Positions 1 through 5,184 of a stretch of DNA of 5,184 nt are shown here, piece by piece (within the stretch, counting starts at the first letter, position 1; the number at the start of each line of letters is the position of its first letter). The notes under the pieces were generated by a model. It worked only from the letters and a program-made list of their open reading frames with translations. It was not told the DNA's origin and ran no database searches. The DNA is taken from assembly GCA_938029995.1 (NCBI GenBank), contig CALHGI010000414.1, positions 1-5,184 of the forward strand, read 5' to 3'. This DNA comes from an uncultured cyanobacterium (GTDB lineage: Bacteria > Cyanobacteriota > Cyanobacteriia > Phormidesmidales > Phormidesmidaceae). The translations under genes were made by a program, and so were the position numbers.

Positions 1-809
1 AGAGTGTCAATGATGCGGCCATTTCGGGGGGTGAAGTGATCCGCCTAGTAGGCACCACTGGCACTGCATCGACTCAGTTCACTGGGGAAACAGGCTTTTA
101 CCAGTTGGATGTTGCCTACTTTGATGAAAACGATGGCCAGGCCCTTGCCGCTATCAGTGTTGGTGGCAACCTTGTCGATAGTTTCACGTTCGACCAAGAT
201 TTGAATGGAAGACTTGCATCAGCAGAAACTCGCGCTGTACGCACTGTCAGTGACTCTATTTTCATCGAACAGGGTGAAGAGATCAGCCTCTTTGGCATCA
301 GAGATGAGTGGGAATTGGCTCGCTTTGACTCGATTGAGTTCACCGGCGTGAATACCCCCCAAGTCAACATTGACGCAGAATTCTTTGACTTTAGCCAAGG
401 AGTTAACACCCTGTCTGATATCAATTTCTCCGCTAGACCTACGTATACTGAATCCGTTGATGAGATTCAACATAACAGATTGCGTGGCACATTCTTTGAG
501 GGTGGTTCAAATGATACCTTTGCTGCACGGTATAGTGGTTCCTTCGACATTCTGATGGAAGGAGGATACACCTTCTTCTTGAACAGTGATGATGGTTCAC
601 AACTGTTGATCAATGGCGAAGAAGTGATCAATAACGATGGCCTACATGCAACGAGAGAGATGGCAGAAACCATCGATCTTTCCCTGGGCACCCACACCTT
701 TGAGCTGCTCTACTTTGAGAACTATGGTGCTGCCACACTGGAGCTGGATGTTGCTGGTGCTAGTACCAACAATGAGCGTGTTGCGTTCGGCGTTGAAGCC
801 TTCGGCTAG
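1..809 (+). CDS. 3' end of a gene for a probable exported protein: carbohydrate-binding-like domain plus C-terminal PA14 domain (5' partial)
   Basis: The frame is open from base 3 to the TAG at 807-809, giving 268 visible residues. A GTG at 36 lies in mid-domain and is not a credible start, so the gene begins outside the window. Visible residues 1-115 form a beta-rich unit with motifs SGGEVIRL, TASTQFTG, YFDENDG and ARFDSIEFTG. I recall this pattern from carbohydrate-binding-like repeats of large cyanobacterial exoproteins. Residues about 122-251 match a PA14 domain: FDILMEGGYTFFL, then SDDGSQLLING (bases 585-617) and NNDGLH, then a GTHTFELLYFE strand and an A-rich closing strand. PA14 domains are beta-barrel modules that usually bind glycans or adhesion partners in secreted or surface enzymes, toxins and adhesins. 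No RTX nonapeptides, sorting signal or membrane anchor are seen after the PA14 domain; the protein ends about 17 residues later. Catalytic domains, if any, must lie upstream. The domain call is firm; the overall function is unknown. Confidence 0.88.
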   Translation, partial: SVNDAAISGGEVIRLVGTTGTASTQFTGETGFYQLDVAYFDENDGQALAAISVGGNLVDSFTFDQDLNGRLASAETRAVRTVSDSIFIEQGEEISLFGIRDEWELARFDSIEFTGVNTPQVNIDAEFFDFSQGVNTLSDINFSARPTYTESVDEIQHNRLRGTFFEGGSNDTFAARYSGSFDILMEGGYTFFLNSDDGSQLLINGEEVINNDGLHATREMAETIDLSLGTHTFELLYFENYGAATLELDVAGASTNNERVAFGVEAFG

Positions 810-830
810 ACTCTCAGGTCTCAATAGTCA

Positions 831-845
831 TGCCTGATTCAGGCA
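831..845. repeat. Short perfect inverted repeat TGCCTGA-T-TCAGGCA
   Basis: Seven bases on each side are exactly complementary around a single T. As RNA it would fold as a stem of five pairs with a five-base loop. It starts 22 bases after the stop codon of the PA14-domain gene and has no T-run, so it may protect the 3' end or be a minor part of the terminator region rather than a terminator itself. Confidence 0.5.
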
Positions 846-856
846 TATAGCCAACA

Positions 857-900
857 AAATGAGGTCATCCTTAACAAGATGGCCTCATTTCAATCGTTTT
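857..900 (+). terminator. Probable rho-independent-like terminator of the PA14-domain gene, possibly bidirectional
   Basis: AAATGAGG (857-864), T, CATC (866-869) pairs with GATG (878-881), G, CCTCATTT (883-890). With the U-G wobble this makes a continuous 13-pair stem and an eight-base loop. The 3' arm ends in TTT, followed by CAATCG and TTTT. On the opposite strand the wobble becomes an A-C mismatch, but the stem still ends in a TTTT run, so the same element could also stop transcription from the convergent gene that ends at 1005. The downstream T-tract is interrupted, which lowers certainty about efficiency. The fold itself is read directly from the sequence. Confidence 0.7.
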
Positions 901-1004
901 GACATCCCTGCGAGTTTGCTTAACCCCTTGTCCTTAAACGACCAATCGTCACCCCATCACCTAGGCAACCATTCAGCCTCAAACGATTGTTGCAAGCTAT
1001 CTCC

Positions 1005-2393
1005 TTAAATCTCTCCTTCCCAAGTAACCGTTTGCACAGCTGAATTATTACCATAGGAACGAATAATCTTTAGCTCCACCTGGGCTTGGGTACCACCACT
1101 CAGCAATTGGGAACGAATGGGCAATCGTCCTAAGGACAAGGTAAATCGATTGTGGTCTTGAACAATGATGTCTTCCGGGACGAGTCCTTCAAATTCCAGA
1201 TCATAGCGGCGACGGCGACCGTCATTGCCCGAGGTGCTGTAGCGCACCTCAAACTGGGTATCGATCACATCCGAGCGCTGGGCAAGGTCCACCACATTGA
1301 CTTCAAACGTGCGGCTACGGCCATCCACTCGACCCACCGCCAGCTGAGTCACTTCCTCCACTGGCACAATGCCATCCACCCGATAGGTGGTCAAAGTCTC
1401 TTGCTCCAACGTCTCCCCCAGTAGCCAATAGGCCTCGGGGAAGTCTATGGTCACCTGACCGCTGGGCTGTAGCTCTAGGTCAATGGATTCGGTGAAGGTT
1501 GGAGCTGCCTGGGGAGCCTGCCAGTCGAGGGTGAATTGCCGCTGGATATGGCCGGTGTAGAACTGATAGCTATTGGCAATGGTGGAGCCAGACGCTAGCA
1601 AATTTTTAGCGCCACTACGGGTCTCCCACAGGTTCCGGGATAAGGTAAGGGTTTGATTAGCGGCCCGTGCAACCGACAAAGACTGGCTCGGGGTTTCTGT
1701 AGGCAAGGGCTCTAACTGATTCACTAAAATCAACTGACCCGGACTGCCTTCTTGGCCATTCCGACCGTTGCGGCCATCGGCACCATCGTGGCCGTCATCA
1801 CACTCATAGTCTTCTCTGCGGCAAAGGCCATCCTCACACACATCGACGGTCCAGCGATGATCATGGCACTCACATCCGGCTGTACCATCACCACCTCGGC
1901 CACCCCAGCCACCTCGGCCAGCCGCCGCTGTGACTAAAATTTGCCGTAGGGCACTGGGGTTGGTGTATTGGACCGTCAGGGTACCGCCATTGCCGCCGCG
2001 CCCACCATCACCGCCATCACCGCCATCGCCGCCATCGGCTGCTTGCAAATCATGGCGTTCGTTACGGGGCTGCCGTCGACAGCGTACCCATTCAGCGTCT
2101 TCACCATAGCCGCCATCCTCACCATCGGTGCCAGACAGATCCAGTAGGACCGGATCACCCGTGGCTCGAACGGTTTGGCTAACACCATCGCGGCCATCGC
2201 GACCGGACCGACCATCGCGGCCATCGCGACCATCCCGGCCATACTGACGGCTGGCCAACGCAACAGAGCCACACACGTCAATGGCGGCTAAGGAGACCCA
2301 ACTGGTGAGCGTCAGGGTGCTAGCGGTAAGGGCACTAACGCTCAAACGCAGCCAATAACGAGACCCACGGGGAAAACCGGAAAACACATTCAT
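1005..2393 (-). CDS. Secreted glycine-triplet (collagen-like) protein with internal cysteine cluster
   Basis: 462 residues. The start is ATG 2393-2391; an in-frame stop at 2406-2408 leaves no upstream start, and no Shine-Dalgarno is visible. Residues 1-47 look like a signal peptide: Arg at 9, 12 and 16, a hydrophobic stretch at about 17-37, and a possible cleavage after Ala47 (ALA) or near Ala36/37. Five glycine-rich blocks follow: residues 52-70 (GRD x3, GRS, GRD x2), 88-99 (GTD, GED, GGY, GED), 120-138 (GGD/GGR/GGN type), 159-170 (GGW/GGR/GGD) and 201-219 (GHD, GAD, GRN, GRN, GQE, GSP). Between blocks 4 and 5 sit cysteines 174, 176, 186, 191 and 198; the others are C41 and C105. Residues about 220-462 are beta-rich, with no glycine repeat and no visible membrane anchor. 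Proline is nearly absent from the triplets and each block is short, so a stable collagen helix is uncertain; polyglycine-II packing or Asp-based metal binding are alternatives. It probably acts in the periplasm or outside the cell. Function unknown. Confidence 0.87.
   Translation of the reverse strand: MNVFSGFPRGSRYWLRLSVSALTASTLTLTSWVSLAAIDVCGSVALASRQYGRDGRDGRDGRSGRDGRDGVSQTVRATGDPVLLDLSGTDGEDGGYGEDAEWVRCRRQPRNERHDLQAADGGDGGDGGDGGRGGNGGTLTVQYTNPSALRQILVTAAAGRGGWGGRGGDGTAGCECHDHRWTVDVCEDGLCRREDYECDDGHDGADGRNGRNGQEGSPGQLILVNQLEPLPTETPSQSLSVARAANQTLTLSRNLWETRSGAKNLLASGSTIANSYQFYTGHIQRQFTLDWQAPQAAPTFTESIDLELQPSGQVTIDFPEAYWLLGETLEQETLTTYRVDGIVPVEEVTQLAVGRVDGRSRTFEVNVVDLAQRSDVIDTQFEVRYSTSGNDGRRRRYDLEFEGLVPEDIIVQDHNRFTLSLGRLPIRSQLLSGGTQAQVELKIIRSYGNNSAVQTVTWEGEI
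1737..1793 (-). repeat. Third tandem triplet block (GHD, GAD, GRN, GRN, GQE, GSP)
   Basis: Residues 201-219 keep glycine at every third position for six triplets. This block follows immediately after the cysteine cluster (coded by 1800-1874) and is the only one with a proline in the Y position. Its codons are less uniform than those of the GRD block, so it looks older. Confidence 0.7.
1983..2036 (-). repeat. Tandem 9-base repeat coding for Gly-Gly-Asp/Arg/Asn triplets
   Basis: Residues 120-137 of the glycine-triplet protein are encoded by repeated nine-base units (plus strand CCGCCATCA / CCGCCATCG). The residue pattern D-G-G repeats at three-residue spacing, then changes to R-G-G and N-G-G. 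It differs from the GRD block in having two glycines per triplet, more like polyglycine-II sequences than classic collagen. Confidence 0.75.
2187..2240 (-). repeat. Tandem 9-base repeat coding for Gly-Arg-Asp triplets
   Basis: Six consecutive nine-base units encode GRD, GRD, GRD, GRS, GRD, GRD right after the predicted signal peptide. The units are nearly identical at DNA level (plus strand CCATCGCGG / CCATCGCGA variants), which suggests recent slippage expansion or strong selection on the codons. Copy number at this spot may vary among relatives. Confidence 0.8.
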
Positions 2394-2427
2394 AGGAACA
2401 GCACATCAATCTAACAAACAACCTGCA

Positions 2428-2567
2428 TGGCCTAGGGGCCACAGCATGGTCCAGGGACCAAGGACTACCACAGGCTCTGACTCTGGTAGTCCAGACATCA
2501 TCCCGTGGTTACTGGGATATCAAAATATCCTTACGTTAGGCATGGTTACTTAGATCAAACCACGGGA
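2428..2567. repeat. Series of four perfect inverted repeats, the last with a nested hairpin
   Basis: From left to right: TGGCC-4-GGCCA (2428-2441); TGGTCC-2-GGACCA (2447-2460); GGACTACCA-13-TGGTAGTCC (2462-2470 and 2484-2492); and TCCCGTGGTT (2501-2510) with AACCACGGGA (2558-2567). The last pair encloses a further hairpin GGATAT-4-ATATCC (2515-2530). All arms match exactly. The region could be a structured leader RNA of either flanking gene, a small RNA, binding sites for dimeric regulators, or a degenerate palindromic repeat element. None of the arms is followed directly by a T-run. Confidence 0.7.
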
Positions 2568-2681
2568 ACATCGCCCGAATGGGTGAAGGGGACACAGTTT
2601 TTTTTGGCTCACCGTAGATGATATGGCGCAATGTGTAAGGGGAGTTGATAGGCTATAGGTTGCTTGCTCATCACATTGGCT

Positions 2682-2710
2682 TTGCCATGCAAAGGTTGCT
2701 GGAATATCTA
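2682..2710 (+). promoter_or_regulatory. Possible sigma-70-type promoter for argS
   Basis: TTGCCA (2682-2687) matches the -35 consensus at five of six positions. It is followed after 17 bases by TATCTA (2705-2710), a weak -10 with three of six matches. Transcription would start near 2717, leaving a leader of about 34 bases before the ATG at 2751. The spacing is ideal but the -10 box is poor, and other AT-rich hexamers nearby could serve instead. Confidence 0.25.
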
Positions 2711-2750
2711 TTCTGCTAATCAATGTGAAAGATTTTACAAATCGGTTTCC

Positions 2751-4505
2751 ATGCTATCCACCCTCGACGATCTAACACAACGCCTCCAAACAGCCCTTGT
2801 AAATGCGTTTGGCCCCGATTTGGAGGGTACAGACCCGGTGCTGGTGCCGACTAATAATCCTCAGTTTGGTGACTATCAGGCCAATGTGGCCATGTCCTTG
2901 GCCAAGCGATTGAAGGATAAACCCCGTGCGATCGCAACCAAAATCGTCGAACACCTCACCCTAGACGACCTATGCGAAACACCCCAAATTGCCGGGCCTG
3001 GTTTCATCAACCTCAAATTTAAAACCGACTACCTGCAAGCACAGCTCAAAGCGGTGTATTCAGACGATCGGCTGGGTGTCCCCACCGCCAACCCCAGACA
3101 GCGCACCATCGTTGATTTCTCCAGCCCTAATATCGCCAAAGAAATGCACGTGGGCCACCTGCGCTCCACCATCATTGGCGAATGCATCGCCCGCACCTTA
3201 GAATTTCTCGGCCATGATGTATTGCGCCTCAACCATGTGGGCGACTGGGGCACCCAATTTGGCATGTTAATTACCCATCTGCGGGATGTGTGCCCCGAAG
3301 CCATTACCGAATCATCATCGGTGGACATCGGCGACCTGGTGGAATTTTATAAGCAAGCCAAAAAGCGCTTTGACGAAGAAGAAGACTTTAAGACCACCTC
3401 CCGCGAAGCCGTGGTGGATCTACAGTCTGGTGAAGAAAGTGCCCGTAAAGCCTGGCAGCTCCTATGTGAACAATCTCGCAAAGAGTTTCAAAAAATCTAT
3501 GATCGCCTAGACATTACCATTCAAGAGCGGGGAGAATCTTTCTACAACCCCCTACTGGAGAACGTTGCCCAGGATCTCACATCCCTAGGTTTATTAGAAG
3601 AGAACCAAGGGGCTCAGGTTGTTTTCCTAGAAGGCTTTACCAATAAAGATGGCAACCCCCAGCCACTAATTGTACAAAAGTCAGACGGCGGGTTTAACTA
3701 CGCCACCACAGATCTCGCCGCCATCCGCCAGCGCACCGTGGACGAAAAAGCCCAGCGGGTGATTTACATTACCGATGCGGGTCAGGCCAATCATTTTGCC
3801 CAGGTATTTCAAGTAGCCAATCGCGCCCATTGGATTCCCGAAGGCGTGGAACTGGTGCATATTCCCTTTGGCCTAGTCAAAGGAGAAGACGGCAAAAAGC
3901 TCAAAACCCGCTCCGGTGAAACCATCAAACTCAAAGCTCTCCTAGACGAAGCCGTGAGCCGCTCCGAGAAAGATCTCCAGCAGCGCATTACGGACGAAAA
4001 CCGCGATGAGTCAGCGGACTTTATCCAACAGGTATCCACTGCCGTGGGACTGGGTGCCGTCAAGTATGCCGACCTCAGCCAAAACCGCACCAGCGACTAC
4101 ATCTTTAGCTTCGACAAAATGCTGGCCCTCCAGGGCAATACCGCCCCCTATATGCTCTATGCCTATGTGCGGGTGCAGGGCATTAGCCGCAAGGGCAACA
4201 TCGACTTTACCCAGCTGGGTGATGCCCCCATGGTGCTAGAGGATGATACGGAGCTAGCCCTGGCAAAACACCTACTAGCCCTCGACACCGTCGTCATGGA
4301 AGTGGCCAAAGACCTATTCCCCAATCGCCTATGCCAGTATTTGTTTGAACTCAGCCAAAAGTTCAACCAGTTTTACGATCGCTGCTCAGTTCTACAGGCA
4401 GAAGACCCCCAACGCACCTCTCGGCTCATGCTGTGCGACCTCACCGCCCGCACTCTCAAATTGGGTCTATCCCTGCTAGGGATTCAAGTCCTAGAGCGTA
4501 TGTAA
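2751..4505 (+). CDS. argS: Arginyl-tRNA synthetase (class I)
   Basis: It joins arginine to tRNA-Arg with ATP in the cytoplasm. ATG 2751 gives 584 residues, the normal size, and begins with [11 protein letters not shown] as expected for the N-terminal domain. The in-frame TTG at 2664 would add an unrelated tail and is rejected. Residues 1-90 form the ArgRS-specific N-terminal domain ([17 protein letters not shown] at 36-52, GFINLKF at 84-90). The class I catalytic core has [16 protein letters not shown], with the HIGH-type HVGH at 133-136, and [12 protein letters not shown] at 160-171. The KMSKS position reads [10 protein letters not shown] (382-391), the degenerate form common in ArgRS; Lys131 just before HVGH is the kind of lysine known to compensate. 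The C-terminal DALR-type anticodon-binding domain spans about 456-584 ([14 protein letters not shown] near its start, ending VLERM). No frameshift or missing motif is seen. It is transcribed away from the glycine-triplet gene. Confidence 0.97.
   Translation: MLSTLDDLTQRLQTALVNAFGPDLEGTDPVLVPTNNPQFGDYQANVAMSLAKRLKDKPRAIATKIVEHLTLDDLCETPQIAGPGFINLKFKTDYLQAQLKAVYSDDRLGVPTANPRQRTIVDFSSPNIAKEMHVGHLRSTIIGECIARTLEFLGHDVLRLNHVGDWGTQFGMLITHLRDVCPEAITESSSVDIGDLVEFYKQAKKRFDEEEDFKTTSREAVVDLQSGEESARKAWQLLCEQSRKEFQKIYDRLDITIQERGESFYNPLLENVAQDLTSLGLLEENQGAQVVFLEGFTNKDGNPQPLIVQKSDGGFNYATTDLAAIRQRTVDEKAQRVIYITDAGQANHFAQVFQVANRAHWIPEGVELVHIPFGLVKGEDGKKLKTRSGETIKLKALLDEAVSRSEKDLQQRITDENRDESADFIQQVSTAVGLGAVKYADLSQNRTSDYIFSFDKMLALQGNTAPYMLYAYVRVQGISRKGNIDFTQLGDAPMVLEDDTELALAKHLLALDTVVMEVAKDLFPNRLCQYLFELSQKFNQFYDRCSVLQAEDPQRTSRLMLCDLTARTLKLGLSLLGIQVLERM
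2928..2935. other. HIP1 palindrome GCGATCGC
   Basis: An exact copy of the octamer that is strongly over-represented in many cyanobacterial genomes. It lies inside argS. It serves here as a marker of the likely phylum rather than as a regulatory site. A seven-base partial match (CGATCGC) occurs near the end of the gene at about 4377. Confidence 0.8.
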
Positions 4506-4573
4506 TATACGGAGCGCCATAGGCCTAGACCCATGGGGCATGGTAGAAACTAGCACCTACAACCGGCAAGCCT

Positions 4574-4597
4574 ACGGTTCTCGAATCCGTTATTTTT
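4574..4597 (+). terminator. Weak terminator candidate downstream of argS
   Basis: ACGG (4574-4577) pairs with CCGT (4587-4590), and the enclosed TTC and GAA can extend the stem around one bulged T. It is followed directly by TATTTTT. The 5' arm can instead pair with AACCG at 4561-4565 (CGGTT 4575-4579), which would compete. The stem is short, so termination may be partial and some read-through into the next gene is possible. Confidence 0.35.
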
Positions 4598-4651
4598 AGC
4601 TAGGGTGGGCCAAATAACTAATATGTAACGGGCCCATTACCAGCTGGCCCA
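4598..4651 (+). promoter_or_regulatory. Leader with two mutually exclusive stem pairings before the membrane-protein gene
   Basis: TGGGCCA (4606-4612) can pair perfectly with TGGCCCA (4645-4651), ending ten bases before the ATG. Its first six bases can instead pair with GGCCCA (4631-4636), helped by AGCT arms at 4598-4601 and 4642-4645. The two folds exclude each other. This is attenuator-like in form, but no T-run follows either 3' arm, so any effect would more likely be on translation than on termination. Confidence 0.35.
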
Positions 4652-4661
4652 TAAATATCCT

Positions 4662-5184
4662 ATGAAAATGCTTACGGCCCTGCGCCAAATGCGTGTGCGT
4701 CCCATCATGGCTATTTGGAAGCGGTCCTTGGCCAGGCTGCTCAATTACTACGAAGCCAAACGGGGCAGTCTAATCACCTTCTTCCCAAAACTATTTCTCT
4801 TCTTTACGGCCCTCAACATCGGCTGCTATTGGCTGGCCCTGCTCACCGCCTATCCATCGGAAGCCTTTGGCGATGAGCGCATGCATTATTTTCTCCTCCA
4901 ATTTCCCGTGGGTATTTTAGGTGCCCTCTTCGATAGTCTCTCATTTTTCATCACGGTCTGGATTGCCAAGCGAGCGCTCAAAACCACATCCCTAGGCAGT
5001 TACATTGCCCATCTCAGCGTAGATATTGTCATTGCCATTGTTGCCACCTGGTGGGTCTTATTTGTCTTCTCCTTTTCAGGCTGGCTGATTAGTCTCATTC
5101 AACACTCTCCAGAATCCTTGGTGGGTCGAGCCGATAAGTATGAAGCACGGGTCATTGCCGCCGTAACAGATCCCACCCAGAAAG
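4662..5184 (+). CDS. Unrecognised protein with three membrane segments (3' partial)
   Basis: ATG 4662 opens a frame of 174 codons that runs off the window without a stop. An in-frame TAA at 4626-4628 limits the start, and Met3 and Met10 are alternatives. The first 38 residues are basic (K2, R8, R11, R13, K20, R21, R25, K34, R35) and should lie in the cytoplasm. Predicted membrane segments are about 40-64, 77-102 (FPVGILGALF within) and 115-146 (VATWWVLFVFSFSGW within). The loop between the second and third carries K103, R104 and K107, again a cytoplasmic signature. By the positive-inside rule the chain leaves the third segment on the outer face, so the part from about residue 147 onward probably begins an extracytoplasmic region. 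I recognise no family motif or catalytic residue. It lies 156 bases after argS in the same direction, so co-transcription is possible but not required. Confidence 0.8.
   Translation, partial: MKMLTALRQMRVRPIMAIWKRSLARLLNYYEAKRGSLITFFPKLFLFFTALNIGCYWLALLTAYPSEAFGDERMHYFLLQFPVGILGALFDSLSFFITVWIAKRALKTTSLGSYIAHLSVDIVIAIVATWWVLFVFSFSGWLISLIQHSPESLVGRADKYEARVIAAVTDPTQK

Larger units (their letters stand above)
2394..2750. other. Divergent intergenic spacer between the glycine-triplet gene and argS
   Basis: This 357-base stretch holds no credible gene. The frame of argS is open leftward to a TTG at 2664, but the extra 29 residues do not resemble an ArgRS N-terminus. The left two thirds carry a run of perfect inverted repeats (2428-2567). 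An uninterrupted run of eight T lies at 2598-2605. A 5-base inverted repeat (GGTGA 2582-2586, TCACC 2609-2613) brackets that run. The right part, 2614-2750, would hold the argS promoter and leader. No tRNA or known riboswitch pattern was recognised. Confidence 0.75.

Noticed and set aside
1983..2036. RTX calcium-binding nonapeptides in the GGD block
   Set aside because: The period is three residues, not nine, and the GGxGxDxux pattern with its hydrophobic position is missing.
1737..2240. CRISPR-like array
   Set aside because: The repeats are 9-base coding units in frame with glycine triplets, without spacers of constant length or 24-40-base repeats.
1152..2281. Open frames on the plus strand and in other minus frames within the glycine-triplet gene
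   Set aside because: They are by-products of the repeated GC-rich codons. Their translations are low-complexity Ala/Met/Val runs, while the chosen frame has a signal peptide and ordered domains.
2571..2605. Rho-independent terminator ending in the eight-T tract
   Set aside because: Only a three-pair stem (CCC/GGG around GAAT) precedes it, more than ten bases away. It is too weak to support the call.
2664..2750. An N-terminal extension of ArgRS from the in-frame TTG at 2664
   Set aside because: The added 29 residues do not look like any ArgRS N-terminus. From ATG 2751 the protein has the standard length and starts directly with the expected helix.
2989..4366. Alternative-frame and antisense open frames inside argS
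   Set aside because: The argS frame is continuous and carries all family motifs. The others have no recognisable features and no start context.
4561..4597. tRNA-like piece with a T-arm resembling GGTTC...GAATCC
   Set aside because: The loop is nine bases instead of seven, and no acceptor, D or anticodon stem can be placed around it.

Overview
The window most likely comes from a cyanobacterium. The palindrome GCGATCGC (HIP1, hyper-abundant in many cyanobacterial genomes) lies inside argS. The 584-residue arginyl-tRNA synthetase has the length and style usual for that phylum, and none of the three visible starts has a strong Shine-Dalgarno sequence, which is common there. A secreted glycine-triplet protein and a multidomain carbohydrate-binding-like exoprotein also fit a filamentous or biofilm-forming cyanobacterium. 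Genus cannot be decided from the sequence alone.

Layout: (1) 1-809, plus strand: the 3' end of a longer gene. Its visible product is a beta-rich carbohydrate-binding-like domain followed by a C-terminal PA14 domain, presumably the tail of an exported protein. (2) 810-1004: convergent spacer with two hairpins, one a good terminator for the upstream gene, and three copies of a CAATCGT heptamer. (3) 1005-2393, minus strand: a 462-residue secreted protein with a signal peptide, five separate glycine-triplet blocks (GRD, GxD, GGD, GGx, GxN types), an internal cluster of five cysteines and a beta-rich C-terminal half. (4) 2394-2750: divergent spacer with an unusually dense series of perfect inverted repeats (2428-2567), an eight-T tract and a possible argS promoter. 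(5) 2751-4505, plus strand: argS, complete. (6) 4506-4661: spacer with a weak terminator candidate and two mutually exclusive stem pairings just ahead of the next start. (7) 4662 to the window end, plus strand: the first 174 codons of an unrecognised protein with three membrane segments, running off the edge.

The two genes on the left both look extracellular and converge on a shared terminator region. A common role at the cell surface is possible, but only proximity supports it. argS is a housekeeping gene. The membrane protein lies 156 bp downstream in the same direction, so it may be read through from argS or have its own promoter. The least explained parts are the modular glycine-triplet protein and the hairpin-rich spacer between it and argS. 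I see no mobile element, CRISPR array, rRNA or convincing tRNA.
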